From JANSYA01 sp965243385 (lineage in GTDB: Bacteria > Spirochaetota > Leptospiria > Leptospirales > Leptonemataceae): 64,000 nucleotides of DNA. The stretch is taken from positions 2,418,001-2,482,000 of the forward strand of contig CBDEUV010000002.1 of the NCBI GenBank assembly GCA_965243385.1. Direction: 5' to 3'. The notes below the pieces were generated by a model that searched no databases, was not told where the DNA came from, and saw only the letters and a list, made by a program, of their open reading frames with translations. Below are positions 27,151 through 35,806 of this stretch, piece after piece. The position numbers and the translations under genes are program-made. Within the stretch, counting starts at the first letter, position 1. Each line of letters begins with the position of its first letter.

Positions 27151-28143
27151 TTAGTCGCGGGTCGCGAAGAAATCCCGCATGCCGAAGCCCAGATTCATTT
27201 CGGTGAGCTTCTGCTTGATCTCGTCCACGCATTGATGCGAATAGTGACGGGATTTTTTCAGTTCTTCTTCGGTGCGCTTCACCAGATCGGCGACGAATTC
27301 GATTTCCAGGCTTTTCAGCACGGAGAGTGAACGAACCGACAGCTCCAGTTCTTCGACGTGCTTTTCCAGATTCTGGCGCAAGGTCTCTTCGATCTCGCTC
27401 GGTTCGTCGTCGATGTCTTCGGGTTCTTCTTCGAAGTTAATGAATACGGTCAGGTGCTCTTTGAGAATCTTCGCCGCTTGAGCCAGCGCGTCTTCCGGCG
27501 CGATCGACCCGTCGGTCCAGATTTCCATAATCAGTTTGTCATAGTCGGTGCGCTGACCGACGCGAGTTTCCTGGATCTGGAAATTGACGCGCTTCACCGG
27601 AGAGAAGAGCGCGTCCACGGGGATCGTGCCGATCTCGTCGATATTCTTCTTCAGGATTTCAGCGGGAACGTAGCCGCGGCCGCGTTCGAACTGAATATCC
27701 ATGACCAGGTTCGCGTCTTCGTTCAGGGTCGCGATGTGCAGGTCGGGATTCAGAATCTGAATCGAAGAGTCGACCGCCAGATCACCGGCGCGCAATACGC
27801 CCGCGCCGCGGCGCTCGATGTGAATGACTTTGGGTTCGTCGCGGTTTTCGGCTTCGTAGTGCGCGCGAACCTGTTTGAGATTTAAGATCAGGCGAACAAC
27901 GTCTTCCGCGATCCCTTCGATCGTAGAAAATTCGTGCGGTACGCCTTCGATCTTAATGGCTGTGATAGCCGTGCCTTCGATCGAAGACATCAGGGTCCGG
28001 CGCAGGGAATTCCCTACCGTCGTACCAAAGCCGCGCTCAAAGGGTTCGGCGGTAAAGCGACCGTAGCCGGCTTGTTCCGCGTCTTGTGCGAATTCGATCT
28101 GGCGGGGGCGTTTCAGACCGCGAAGCAGGTATTTTGGTGACAA
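27151..28143 (-). CDS. rpoA: RNA polymerase alpha subunit
   Basis: 330 residues. The N-terminal domain (FTAEPFERGFGTTVGNSLRRTLMSS) assembles the polymerase. The C-terminal domain (about 255-320) aligns without gaps to E. coli alpha-CTD (VEELELSVRSLSVLK; EEELKKSRHYSHQCVDEIK). The key UP-element contact Arg265 is kept, but Asn268 is Ser, Cys269 is Val, Gly296 is Ser, Lys298 is Gln and Ser299 is Cys. It stands between rpsK and rplQ; the rpsD gene that usually precedes it is absent, and only 79 bases separate it from rpsK. Confidence 0.99.
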   Translation of the reverse strand: MSPKYLLRGLKRPRQIEFAQDAEQAGYGRFTAEPFERGFGTTVGNSLRRTLMSSIEGTAITAIKIEGVPHEFSTIEGIAEDVVRLILNLKQVRAHYEAENRDEPKVIHIERRGAGVLRAGDLAVDSSIQILNPDLHIATLNEDANLVMDIQFERGRGYVPAEILKKNIDEIGTIPVDALFSPVKRVNFQIQETRVGQRTDYDKLIMEIWTDGSIAPEDALAQAAKILKEHLTVFINFEEEPEDIDDEPSEIEETLRQNLEKHVEELELSVRSLSVLKSLEIEFVADLVKRTEEELKKSRHYSHQCVDEIKQKLTEMNLGFGMRDFFATRD

Positions 28144-28222
28144 CTCAGTACTCCTGATAGTGATAAAAAATCTTGATTAGAACGTTCGTCCGCGGGCCAA
28201 AACGACCCGCGCGAATTGTGTC

Positions 28223-28603
28223 TTAAACGCGACGGCGCTTACGCGGCCGGCAACCGTTGTGCGGCAGCGGCGAAATATCTTTGATCGTCCGAACGGCGAT
28301 GCCTTCGTTAGCGATGGCGCGAATCGCGGATTCGCGGCCGATGCCCGGGCCTTTCACCATCACATCGACTTCGCGCATTCCGGAATCGCGCGCCTTCTCG
28401 GCCGCATCCCGCGCAGCGATCTGCGCCGCGTAGGGAGTCGACTTTCGAGAGCCGCGGAAATTCATGTGACCCGCGGAAGACCACGAAACCACGTTTCCGT
28501 TCACGTCGGTGAAGGTGATGATCGTATTGTTGAACGAAGCCTGAATATAAACTTTCCCTTTGGGAACGTTACGCTTTTCTTTCTTTTTGGGAGCCTGAGC
28601 CAT
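28223..28603 (-). CDS. rpsK: 30S ribosomal protein S11
   Basis: 126 residues with the S11 core: VYIQASFNNTIITFTDVNGNVVSWSSAG, RKSTPYAAQIAA, VMVKGPGIGRESAIRA and the invariant end PHNGCRPRKRRRV. It lies on the 30S platform and contacts mRNA near the E site. Normal length. The start ATG at 28603 is 49 bases after rpsM. Confidence 0.98.
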   Translation of the reverse strand: MAQAPKKKEKRNVPKGKVYIQASFNNTIITFTDVNGNVVSWSSAGHMNFRGSRKSTPYAAQIAARDAAEKARDSGMREVDVMVKGPGIGRESAIRAIANEGIAVRTIKDISPLPHNGCRPRKRRRV

Positions 28604-28652
28604 TGTTTTTTCTCTGGGATTTTAGATAATTAGCGATTTTCGCGGCCCGGAA

Positions 28653-29030
28653 TTAACGAGGCGCCTTCTTTTTACCGGCCACGGTCCGGCGACGTCCTTT
28701 GCGCGTGCGCGAGTTCGTCCGCGTGCGCTGTCCGCGACAGGGCAGACTCTGGCGATGACGAATGCCGCGATAGGAGCCGATGTCCATGAGGCGCTTGATG
28801 TTCAGCTGAACTTCAGTGCGCAGATCCCCTTCCACCCGGTGCTCGTCGGCAATGATCTTGCGAATCGCGCTGACCTGGCTTTCTTCCAGATCCTTGCAGC
28901 GAATGCTTTCATCCACGCCGGCTTTATTGAGGATCTTGCCGGAAGTGGTGCGGCCGATGCCGAAAATATAGGTGAGACCAATGATCACCCGCTTGTCGTT
29001 AGGGAGTTCTACTCCGGAAATACGCGCCAT
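28653..29030 (-). CDS. rpsM: 30S ribosomal protein S13
   Basis: 125 residues starting MARISGVELPNDKRVIIGLTYIFGIG, with the typical C-terminal RHRQSLPCRGQRTRTNSRTRKG and the basic tail KKKAPR that reaches the P-site tRNA. It forms intersubunit bridges with L5. The start lies seven bases beyond the rpmJ stop, so the two are translated in close succession. Confidence 0.98.
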   Translation of the reverse strand: MARISGVELPNDKRVIIGLTYIFGIGRTTSGKILNKAGVDESIRCKDLEESQVSAIRKIIADEHRVEGDLRTEVQLNIKRLMDIGSYRGIRHRQSLPCRGQRTRTNSRTRKGRRRTVAGKKKAPR

Positions 29031-29036
29031 GTCTGA

Positions 29037-29150
29037 TTATCCCTGCCGTTGTTTGTGACGCGGGTTCGTGCAAATCACGCGCACGGTGCCCTTCCGTCGA
29101 ATTACTCTGCAATTGGAGCAGATCTTTTTTACTGATACTCGAACTTTCAT
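29037..29150 (-). CDS. rpmJ: 50S ribosomal protein L36
   Basis: A 37-residue protein read directly from the sequence: MKVRVSVKKICSNC at the start and CTNPRHKQRQG at the end. It keeps the zinc ligands C-x2-C, C and H (C+ form). The ATG is at 29150 and TAA at 29037-29039. It lies between infA and rpsM as in many bacteria. Confidence 0.97.
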   Translation of the reverse strand: MKVRVSVKKICSNCRVIRRKGTVRVICTNPRHKQRQG

Positions 29151-29235
29151 TTTATATAAACCGATTTGATTCCGATTCTTTCATCCGGCCGCCGCTGGCG
29201 CCGTCGTATAATTTCTAATTCCGGACGCTTATCTT

Positions 29236-29454
29236 TTATTTCTTGCGATAGGTGATGCGTCCGCGCGTCAGATCGTAGGGCGAAAGCTCTACGACGACTT
29301 TATCACCCGGCAGAATCCGAATATAGTGCATGCGCATCTTGCCGGAAATATGAGCGAGGACTTTGTGGCCGTTCTCAAGTTCCACCCGGAACATGGCGTT
29401 GGGCAGCGGTTCGATCACCGTTCCTTCCACCTCAATTGCTTCTTCTTTAGCCAC
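29236..29454 (-). CDS. infA: Translation initiation factor IF-1
   Basis: 72 residues, the standard length, an S1/OB-fold: MAKEEAIEVEGTVIEPLPNAMF, ENGHKVLAHISGKMRMHYIRI, and the end RGRITYRKK. It binds the 30S A site during initiation. It follows adk, with no map (methionine aminopeptidase) gene between them; the gap after adk is 125 bases. Confidence 0.98.
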   Translation of the reverse strand: MAKEEAIEVEGTVIEPLPNAMFRVELENGHKVLAHISGKMRMHYIRILPGDKVVVELSPYDLTRGRITYRKK

Positions 29455-29579
29455 AGTACCTCGCTTCCCTATCTTCGCCTAAAATTACCATGTTTTTCGA
29501 CCCGGGTGCATTCGTCATTCAGGTTAAACGTCGAACGTCCGTTGATCGGCCGAATTGACACTCTGTCTCAATTAGATCT

Positions 29580-30146
29580 TCACCCTTTCGAGAGCACCTT
29601 CCGAATCCGTTCGGTAATCGCATCCATCGAACCGAGGCCGTCGATCGGCTGCAGAATGCCCTGCTTTTCATAATACGCGATCAACGGTGCGGTTTGATCG
29701 TTGTACGTCTTCAGGCGGCTCTTAATCACGGGCTCGGTATCATCCGGCCGGCCGTCTTTCTGAGCACGATCCAGCAGGCGCTTCACCAGCTCTTCGTCCG
29801 GAACGTCCAGATTCAGAGCCACATCCAGCTTCTGGCCCATACCTTCCAGCATCTTGCCCAGAGCGTCCGCCTGCTCGATGGTGCGCGGAAATCCGTCCAG
29901 AATATAGCCGTTTTGTGCGTCCGCTTCCTGAATACGATCGCGCACGATACCGATTACGACTTCGTCCGGAACCAGACCGCCGGCGTTCATATACTCACTG
30001 GCCTTCTTGCCCATTTCGGTGCCGTTTTTTACGGCGGCTCGCAGAATCTCGCCCGTCGAGATCTGCGGAATCGAATGCTCTTTGCAGATGATCGTAGCCT
30101 GGGTGCCTTTACCGGCGCCCGGGGGGCCCATAAACAACAGTCTCAT
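29580..30146 (-). CDS. adk: Adenylate kinase, short (LID-less) form
   Basis: 188 residues. The P-loop is GPPGAGKGTQ, the NMP-binding part ISTGEILRAAV, and DGFPRT carries the conserved Asp-Gly-Phe-Pro-Arg-Thr. Where long bacterial enzymes have the ~30-residue zinc-type or non-zinc LID, this one reads DRAQKDGRPDDTEPVI, so it is the short type. It interconverts ATP+AMP and 2 ADP. The start is one base after the secY stop. Confidence 0.98.
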   Translation of the reverse strand: MRLLFMGPPGAGKGTQATIICKEHSIPQISTGEILRAAVKNGTEMGKKASEYMNAGGLVPDEVVIGIVRDRIQEADAQNGYILDGFPRTIEQADALGKMLEGMGQKLDVALNLDVPDEELVKRLLDRAQKDGRPDDTEPVIKSRLKTYNDQTAPLIAYYEKQGILQPIDGLGSMDAITERIRKVLSKG

Positions 30147-30147
30147 A

Positions 30148-31512
30148 TCAGCTCCGTCCTTTGATGCGGCCCTTTTTCATGAAACCTTCGTAGTTGCGCA
30201 TCAACAACTGCGATTCCACCTGCTTGAGGGTATCGAGACCCACGCCCACGATAATCAGCAGCGAAGTGCCGCCGAAGGTATAAGCGAGACCCTGAATATT
30301 CTGGTTCTCCTGCAGGTTGAGCATGTTGATCAGGAAGTAGGGAGCCAGCGCCAGACCCGCCAGGAAAATCGCGCCGGGCAGCGTAATGCGGTTCAACACG
30401 AACTCGATGTATTCGCGAGTGTGCGAACCGGGACGAATGCCGGGAACGAAGCCGCCGTATTTCTTCAGGTTTTCGGCGAGCTCCTGCGGATTGATCTGAA
30501 TCGCCGTATAGAAATAGGCGAAGAAGATGATCAGCGCGGTGTAAATTGTATAATACGGAATCTGTTTGTACCAGGTCGGCGCGAACGGGTTCAACCATTC
30601 GTACATGATCTGCCAGCCGATCCAGTTCTGTCCGCCGCCGTCCTGACCGAGGACGCCCAGAACGGTTTGCGGGAACAGCAACAACGAAGACGCGAAGATA
30701 ATCGGCATCACGTTCGCGCTGTTTAGTTTAAAGGGAATGCTCTGACTGCGGGCCTGGACCATGCGGCGGCCCTGCATCTTCTTGCCGTATTGCAATGGCA
30801 CCTTTCGCACCCCGGTCGAGAGCACGACCGTCAGGGCGATCAGGATCACGAAGACGATGAGAAGAATGATGATGATGAAGAAGTCGACGTTTTCGTTTTT
30901 CGTCATCTTCCAGAGCATGGCCGGCAGCTGCGCGATAATGCCCGCGAAGATGATCAGCGACACGCCGTTGCCGATTCCGCGCTCGGTGATCTGCTCGCCG
31001 ATCCACATCAAAAGGATCGTACCGGTGGTGATCGTCAGAATTCCGATGGCGAAAAACCAGAACGGAGTCACATCTTCGCTCACCAGCGGCTGGCCGCGAC
31101 GGTCAGTGGTCTGGATCGCGTTTAAGAGAATGAAATAGGCCTGAATCGAACACAGCACGATGGTTCCGTAACGGGTGTACTGGTTGATCTTTTTGCGGCC
31201 TTCTTCGCCTTCGCGCTGCAGACGCGCCAGGGGCGGAATCACGACCGTCAGCAGGTTCATGATAATCGAAGCGGAGATATAGGGCATGATCCCCAGGGAA
31301 AAAACCGACAGCTGAAAGAGCGCGCCGCCGGAGAATACGTTCACGACGTCGAGAAAGGACTGCCCTTCCGGACGCGCGAAATTCACGGCGACCGGATCCA
31401 CGCCGGGAATAGTTACGAAGATCCCGAATCGATACAGGATCAGCATACCCAGAGTGAAGAGGACTTTCGCCCGGAGCTCCGGAATTCGGAAAATGTTGAT
31501 GATTGCACTCAT
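30148..31512 (-). CDS. secY: Protein translocase subunit SecY
   Basis: 454 residues with ten membrane spans. Landmarks are RIPELRAKVLFTLGMLILYRFG at the start, the plug-region SVFSLGIMPYISASI, GTILLMWIGEQITERGIGNG, and IRPGSHTREYIEFVLNRIT in the C5 loop that contacts SecA and the ribosome. It is the channel of the general secretion pathway and pairs with the SecE encoded at 58794-58994. Confidence 0.99.
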   Translation of the reverse strand: MSAIINIFRIPELRAKVLFTLGMLILYRFGIFVTIPGVDPVAVNFARPEGQSFLDVVNVFSGGALFQLSVFSLGIMPYISASIIMNLLTVVIPPLARLQREGEEGRKKINQYTRYGTIVLCSIQAYFILLNAIQTTDRRGQPLVSEDVTPFWFFAIGILTITTGTILLMWIGEQITERGIGNGVSLIIFAGIIAQLPAMLWKMTKNENVDFFIIIILLIVFVILIALTVVLSTGVRKVPLQYGKKMQGRRMVQARSQSIPFKLNSANVMPIIFASSLLLFPQTVLGVLGQDGGGQNWIGWQIMYEWLNPFAPTWYKQIPYYTIYTALIIFFAYFYTAIQINPQELAENLKKYGGFVPGIRPGSHTREYIEFVLNRITLPGAIFLAGLALAPYFLINMLNLQENQNIQGLAYTFGGTSLLIIVGVGLDTLKQVESQLLMRNYEGFMKKGRIKGRS

Positions 31513-31567
31513 AGTCAGTCTTTTATAGAAGAAACCAGGTCAGCGACGAGTCGATGGGGAGGCGAAA

Positions 31568-32176
31568 TTATTTCGCGTCGTCCTTTTTACTCGCTTCTTT
31601 CTTAGCAGCCTGCGCCGCCTTTTTCTCGGCTTTGCGATCGCGTACAGTACAGCTTCCGCCCGCCGCTTCGATCTTCTGTTTCGCGCTCGCGGAGAACGCG
31701 TCCGCGGAAATCTGAATTTTGTTTTTGATTTCTCCGGTGCCGAGCACCTTAATGCGGCCCATCGGATCGCGAATCAGGCCTTTTTCGAAGAGCACCGCGG
31801 GAGTCGCCTCACCGGACACACCGGCCTTCTCCAGTCGATACAGGTTCACTTCCTGGAAAGTGACGCGCGTATAATTCGTGAAACCGCGCTTCGGCACCCG
31901 GCGATGGAGCGGCATCTGACCGCCTTCGAAACCGGGGGTATGCGAATAACCCGCGCGGGCTTTCTGACCTTTGTGGCCCTTACCACTGGTCTTACCGATA
32001 CCGGTCGAACGGCCGCGCCCCACGCGACGGCGCTCTTTGGTGCTGCCTGCGGGGGGAGCGATTTGCGCGAACGGCGCGCCGCGCTCGGGTTTGCTGCGTT
32101 TCTTTTCGGATTGCAGCGAAGCGAGATTCAGATTCTCGGAGGATTTGTTATCGTTATTCTTTTTGGGCTGGCTCAT
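31568..32176 (-). CDS. rplO: 50S ribosomal protein L15 with N- and C-terminal extensions
   Basis: The L15 core is clear: RRVGRGRSTGIGKTSGKGHKGQKARAG, GFEGGQMPLHRRVPKRGF, and a C-terminal KIQISADAFSASAKQKIEAAGG. At 202 residues it is longer than the usual 140-155. About 35 extra residues, polar and Lys/Asn/Ser-rich, precede the point where E. coli L15 begins, and a ~22-residue Lys/Ala tail (KAEKKAAQAAKKEASKK) follows the core. The ATG at 32176 is the only good start. Confidence 0.97.
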   Translation of the reverse strand: MSQPKKNNDNKSSENLNLASLQSEKKRSKPERGAPFAQIAPPAGSTKERRRVGRGRSTGIGKTSGKGHKGQKARAGYSHTPGFEGGQMPLHRRVPKRGFTNYTRVTFQEVNLYRLEKAGVSGEATPAVLFEKGLIRDPMGRIKVLGTGEIKNKIQISADAFSASAKQKIEAAGGSCTVRDRKAEKKAAQAAKKEASKKDDAK

Positions 32177-32383
32177 GATTTCGTCTCTCGTTCAGTCGCC
32201 CCTTCGATTCGCTGTGCGAAGCTTGTGGGACTCGAAACTCTTCGAATTCTGGTCCGCGCTCACTGCGGGAGCGCTTGAGAATTCGCATCACGTGATGTTT
32301 AGAGTGGAATATGTTTTTAATTTCGTATTTGCGTTTGTCTGGATTCTGGACGCCGTGCTTCCGGTTTTGCCTCTGGGCTTTAT

Positions 32384-32569
32384 CTATTTGGGCTCGACCT
32401 TCACCAGGTATTCGACCTGCTTCAGCATGCCTTTGACGACCGGCGTCATCTTGTGCTCGCGAACCGCGCCCATTTTACGCAGCCCCAGCGCACGCAGAGT
32501 GGCGCGATGCTTCGGCAGACGGCCGATGGCGCTTTTAATCTGAGTAACTTTTACGGTTGCTTCACTCAT
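32384..32569 (-). CDS. rpmD: 50S ribosomal protein L30
   Basis: 61 residues: VTQIKSAIGRLPKHRATLRALGLRKMGAV is the L30 signature, and the C-terminal strand is QVEYLVKVE. The length is normal. It is separated from rplO by 207 bases, a large gap for this operon; the gap contains a 6-bp stem (GCGCTC/GAGCGC, 32256-32274) and no gene that I can see. Confidence 0.97.
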   Translation of the reverse strand: MSEATVKVTQIKSAIGRLPKHRATLRALGLRKMGAVREHKMTPVVKGMLKQVEYLVKVEPK

Positions 32570-32612
32570 GAGATTTTCTCGTTTCTAAAGATAGCTTCTT
32601 CGTCCGGCGATC

Positions 32613-33128
32613 TCAGAGATCGTTGCCGAAGAGCTGAGTCAGGGTAATATTCCGTTTGCGGGCCGAAATGACCGGCGTTTCCAGTTGAGTCAGAGCGTCC
32701 ATAGTCGCGCGAACCACATTGATCACGTTCTTCGAACCGACGACCTTGCTGAGAACGTCGTGAATGCCCGCCTGCTCGACGACCGCACGAACGGCCTCAC
32801 CGGCGATAATCCCCGTTCCCTGAGTCGCGGGACGAAGCATGACGCGGGTCGACTTAAATGCGCCGATAACTTCATGCGGCAGGGTGTTATTTCGAGTCAG
32901 ATGCACGGTCACCATATTGCGGCGAGCGGTTTCGATGCCTTTGCGAATGGCGTCAGGCACTTCGTTCGCTTTGCCAAGGCCGATACCGACCTGGGTTTTG
33001 CCGTCGCCGACGACTGCCAGCGCGTTGAAAGAGAAACGCCGGCCGCCTTTTACGACTTTCGAAACGCGGTTAATCCGGACGACCTTCTCGACCAGCTCTT
33101 TCTCGAATTCAGCTTGCGGTTGTAACAT
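32613..33128 (-). CDS. rpsE: 30S ribosomal protein S5
   Basis: 171 residues. The double-stranded-RNA-binding N-terminal domain reads VVKGGRRFSFNALAVVGDGKTQVGIGLGKA, and the C-terminal part GTGIIAGEAVRAVVEQAGIHDVLSKVVGS. It helps decoding fidelity and mRNA unwinding at the entry channel. The start is three bases after the rplR stop. Confidence 0.98.
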   Translation of the reverse strand: MLQPQAEFEKELVEKVVRINRVSKVVKGGRRFSFNALAVVGDGKTQVGIGLGKANEVPDAIRKGIETARRNMVTVHLTRNNTLPHEVIGAFKSTRVMLRPATQGTGIIAGEAVRAVVEQAGIHDVLSKVVGSKNVINVVRATMDALTQLETPVISARKRNITLTQLFGNDL

Positions 33129-33131
33129 TTA

Positions 33132-33491
33132 TTAAAACTCCAGACCTTTCTCGCGAGCCGCGTCCGCGAACGCCGCGACTTTTCCGTGATACAGATTGCC
33201 CCGACGATCGAGAACGACCTGCTTCACGCCTTTCTCAGCCGCGCGGCTCGCGATCAGCTCGCCGAGGGCCGCCGCGGCCTCTTTGTTTTTGCCTTTCTTC
33301 GCGAAGGACTTTTCGTTCGTCGCGGCCGCGCACAGGGTCTTGCCCGTGAGATCGTCGACGATCTGAACCGCGAGATAGCGGTTCGTCCGATTGATCACCA
33401 GCCTCGGCCGGGGGGTCTTCGGTTTGATCGCGTAGCGAACCCGCGTAACCCGGCGGGTGATGCGCTTGCGTTTTGTTTCCAATCGGTTCAT
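33132..33491 (-). CDS. rplR: 50S ribosomal protein L18
   Basis: 119 residues, the usual length. RPRLVINRTNRYLAVQIVDDLTGKTL and DRRGNLYHGKVAAFADAAREKGLEF are the typical L18 core and C-terminus. It binds 5S rRNA with L5. Between rplF and rpsE in standard spc order. Confidence 0.98.
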   Translation of the reverse strand: MNRLETKRKRITRRVTRVRYAIKPKTPRPRLVINRTNRYLAVQIVDDLTGKTLCAAATNEKSFAKKGKNKEAAAALGELIASRAAEKGVKQVVLDRRGNLYHGKVAAFADAAREKGLEF

Positions 33492-33520
33492 CGTATATTA
33501 CTCGAAATGATTCGTTTTAC

Positions 33521-34069
33521 TTACTTCTTGCCGGCCTTGCCCGCTTTACCGGCCTTGCGGCGCACGTTCTCGTCGCTGTAGCGGACGCCTTTGCCTTTGT
33601 AGGGTTCCGGCGGACGCAGCGCGCGAATTTCGGCGGCAACCTGACCCAGCTTCTGCTTATCGATGCTGTTCAAATCGATCTTGGTCTGATCGGTAACCTG
33701 CGCCTTTACGTCGGCGGGCAGCGGATAGCGCACTTCGTGCGAATATCCCAGCGAGAAAACCAGCTCGGAACCTTTCAGCTGCGCGCGATAACCGACGCCC
33801 AGGAGCTCCAGTCGCTTGCTCCAGCCTTTGCTCACGCCTTCAATGCAATTCGCAAGCAGCGCTCGCGAAGTACCGAACATCGCCTTCAGGCGGCCGTTCT
33901 CGTCGACGAGCTTCAGAGAGGCCTGGCCGTTTTCGTTTTCAAGGGTGATGCCTTTCGGCAACGGCGCCGTCAGTTCGCCCAGGGGACCCTTGACCTTAAC
34001 AATTTCCCCCGCGACGTTTAAGTCAACGCCGCCCGGAACGGTAATCGGGGCTTTTCCAACTCGTGACAT
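33521..34069 (-). CDS. rplF: 50S ribosomal protein L6
   Basis: 182 residues. The protein starts MSRVGKAPITVPGGVDLNV, contains KGPLGELTAPLPKG, GYRAQLKGSELVFSLGYSH and the conserved C-terminal RPPEPYKGKGVRYSDE. It sits at the base of the L7/L12 stalk near the sarcin-ricin loop. The C-terminal end repeats Gly-Lys-Ala (RKAGKAGKAGKK). Confidence 0.98.
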   Translation of the reverse strand: MSRVGKAPITVPGGVDLNVAGEIVKVKGPLGELTAPLPKGITLENENGQASLKLVDENGRLKAMFGTSRALLANCIEGVSKGWSKRLELLGVGYRAQLKGSELVFSLGYSHEVRYPLPADVKAQVTDQTKIDLNSIDKQKLGQVAAEIRALRPPEPYKGKGVRYSDENVRRKAGKAGKAGKK

Positions 34070-34141
34070 AAATTCAATCCTTAGCCGCGAAACCCGGGCC
34101 TCCCGGCCTGATCGGATTCGCTATATACGGCGCGCGCCGGA

Positions 34142-34537
34142 TCACCAGACCCGACAGAGTACCTCGCCGCCGATGTTCAGCTTCTTGGCTTTGCGCCCGG
34201 TCATTACGCCCTGGGACGTGGACACGATCGCGATACCCATGTTATTGCGGACCGGCTTCAGCTCGCCCGCGTTCGTATAGAAACGGCGACCGGGGCGCGA
34301 AACCCGCTCCAGCTGCTTGATCACCGGAGTTTTGCCGCTGTATTTTAATTTCACTTCAATATCGGAGATACGTTTCTCGGACTTCGAGCTGTATTCCGCG
34401 ATAAAGCCTTCACCCTTGAGGATGTCGAGGATCGCTACTTTCAGCTTGGAAGCGGGAAATGTCACCTGCGGATGGCCGGCGCGGGACGCGTTACGGATCC
34501 GGGTTAACATATCTGCAATAGGATCGGATAGACTCAT
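34142..34537 (-). CDS. rpsH: 30S ribosomal protein S8
   Basis: 131 residues. It starts SLSDPIADMLTRIRNASRAGH and ends with the invariant ISTSQGVMTGRKAK block and GGEVLCRVW. It is a central 16S rRNA-domain binder and, in E. coli, the translational repressor of the spc operon by binding the rplX-rplE region; I could not identify a matching mRNA site here. Confidence 0.98.
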   Translation of the reverse strand: MSLSDPIADMLTRIRNASRAGHPQVTFPASKLKVAILDILKGEGFIAEYSSKSEKRISDIEVKLKYSGKTPVIKQLERVSRPGRRFYTNAGELKPVRNNMGIAIVSTSQGVMTGRKAKKLNIGGEVLCRVW

Positions 34538-34647
34538 ACAATTACCGCTCCGTTGTTTCCAGATTTCATCGTCATAATGTTTACTTCAGTGTTGGTATAA
34601 TTTCGCTCGCGCGAATCGCCTTCAGAATCGCGAGGCAGCCGCCGGGC

Positions 34648-34833
34648 TCACCAGGAACTCTTGACCACTCCAGGGACCTGACCGCCGCCAGCGAGTTGCC
34701 GGAAACAAATCCGACACATGTCGAAGCGACGCATATAGGCCCGGGGGCGGCCGCAAAGCGGACAGCGATTGTAATTGCGGACCTTAAACTGCGGCTTGCG
34801 CTTGTGTTTTTCAATGAGTGATTTTTTCGCCAT
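34648..34833 (-). CDS. rpsN: 30S ribosomal protein S14, zinc-binding short type
   Basis: 61 residues, the short type Z. The zinc site is CPLCGRP and CRICFRQLA (two C-x2-C pairs). The end GGQVPGVVKSSW is standard for S14. Zinc-type S14 is often subject to zinc-starvation replacement by a zinc-free paralogue; no second copy is in the window. The start is 17 bases after the rplE stop. Confidence 0.98.
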   Translation of the reverse strand: MAKKSLIEKHKRKPQFKVRNYNRCPLCGRPRAYMRRFDMCRICFRQLAGGGQVPGVVKSSW

Positions 34834-34850
34834 TGGTAGTGCCTGTAGTC

Positions 34851-35405
34851 TTACTCTTTGCCCTTCGCTTTACGAAAGGGCAGTCCCAGCTTCGTGAAAA
34901 GCGAGCGGGCTTCGTCGTCGGTGTTCGCAGTCGATACCATGGTAATATTCATACCGTGATAGCTATCGACCTTATCCACGTCGATCTCGGGGAATACGAT
35001 TTGTTCTTTGATTCCCATGTTATAATTGCCGCGGCCGTCGAAACCGTTGGGGTTCAGGCCTTTGAAGTCGCGAACCCGGGGGAGCGCTACATTCACGAGA
35101 CGCTCGAGAAATTCGAACATACGCTTGCCGCGCAGAGTGACCCGGGCGCCCATCGGCATGCCTTCGCGCAGTTTGAAGCCGGCGATCGACTTGCGCGCGA
35201 TGGTTTTGACCGGACGCTGACCGGTAATAGTCGCCAGCTCTTCGAGAGCCACTTCCAGTCCCTTCGGATTCGCGGAAGCGTCGCCCATACCCACGTTCAG
35301 AACGATCTTTTCAAGGCGCGGAACCTGCATGATCGACGAATAGGAGAACTCTTCTTTGAGAGCCCCGACGATCTGCCCTTTGTATTTTTCCATCAATACG
35401 CTCAT
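34851..35405 (-). CDS. rplE: 50S ribosomal protein L5
   Basis: 184 residues. YSSIMQVPRLEKIVLNVGMGDA, TGQRPVKTIARKSIAGFKLREG and the C-terminal MNITMVSTANTDDEARSLFTKLGLPF are diagnostic. It binds 5S rRNA and the P-site tRNA elbow. It starts six bases beyond rplX. Confidence 0.98.
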   Translation of the reverse strand: MSVLMEKYKGQIVGALKEEFSYSSIMQVPRLEKIVLNVGMGDASANPKGLEVALEELATITGQRPVKTIARKSIAGFKLREGMPMGARVTLRGKRMFEFLERLVNVALPRVRDFKGLNPNGFDGRGNYNMGIKEQIVFPEIDVDKVDSYHGMNITMVSTANTDDEARSLFTKLGLPFRKAKGKE

Positions 35406-35411
35406 AAGCCG

Positions 35412-35804
35412 TTACTTATCGCCCTTCTCTTTGATCTCTTTCAGCTCGCCTTTCGGCATGCGCATCGCACGGCTCTTGGTATCGCCGTCGATTTTGTAAC
35501 CCAGACGCTTGCCCTGCTTGGACTTGCCGTCGTAGTACATAACATTCGAAATATGCAGGCCCTGCTCGATTTCGATCACGCCGCCCTGCGGGTTTTCCTG
35601 AGTCGGACGCTGGAAACGTTTGATCTTGTTCACGCCCTGCACGACGACCCGCTGGCGCGGCTTGTCGATAAACATGATTTCGCCGCGTTTGCCTTTTTCG
35701 CGACCCGCGATAACGACCACTTCGTCGCCGGTCTTCAGCTTTACGCGCGAGTGTTTCGCAGTCTCGACGGACTGCATGGCTTGTTTTTGTGTTTGTCCGG
35801 CCAT
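35412..35804 (-). CDS. rplX: 50S ribosomal protein L24
   Basis: 130 residues, longer than the usual ~104. The KOW motif VKLKTGDEVVVIAGREKGKRG begins only after a ~20-residue polar N-terminal extension (GQTQKQAMQSVETAKHS), and a Lys/Glu tail (GELKEIKEKGDK) follows the core. NKIKRFQRPTQENPQGGVIEIE and HISNVMYYD are standard. It is an assembly initiator next to the tunnel exit. Confidence 0.97.
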   Translation of the reverse strand: MAGQTQKQAMQSVETAKHSRVKLKTGDEVVVIAGREKGKRGEIMFIDKPRQRVVVQGVNKIKRFQRPTQENPQGGVIEIEQGLHISNVMYYDGKSKQGKRLGYKIDGDTKSRAMRMPKGELKEIKEKGDK

Positions 35805-35806
35805 AA

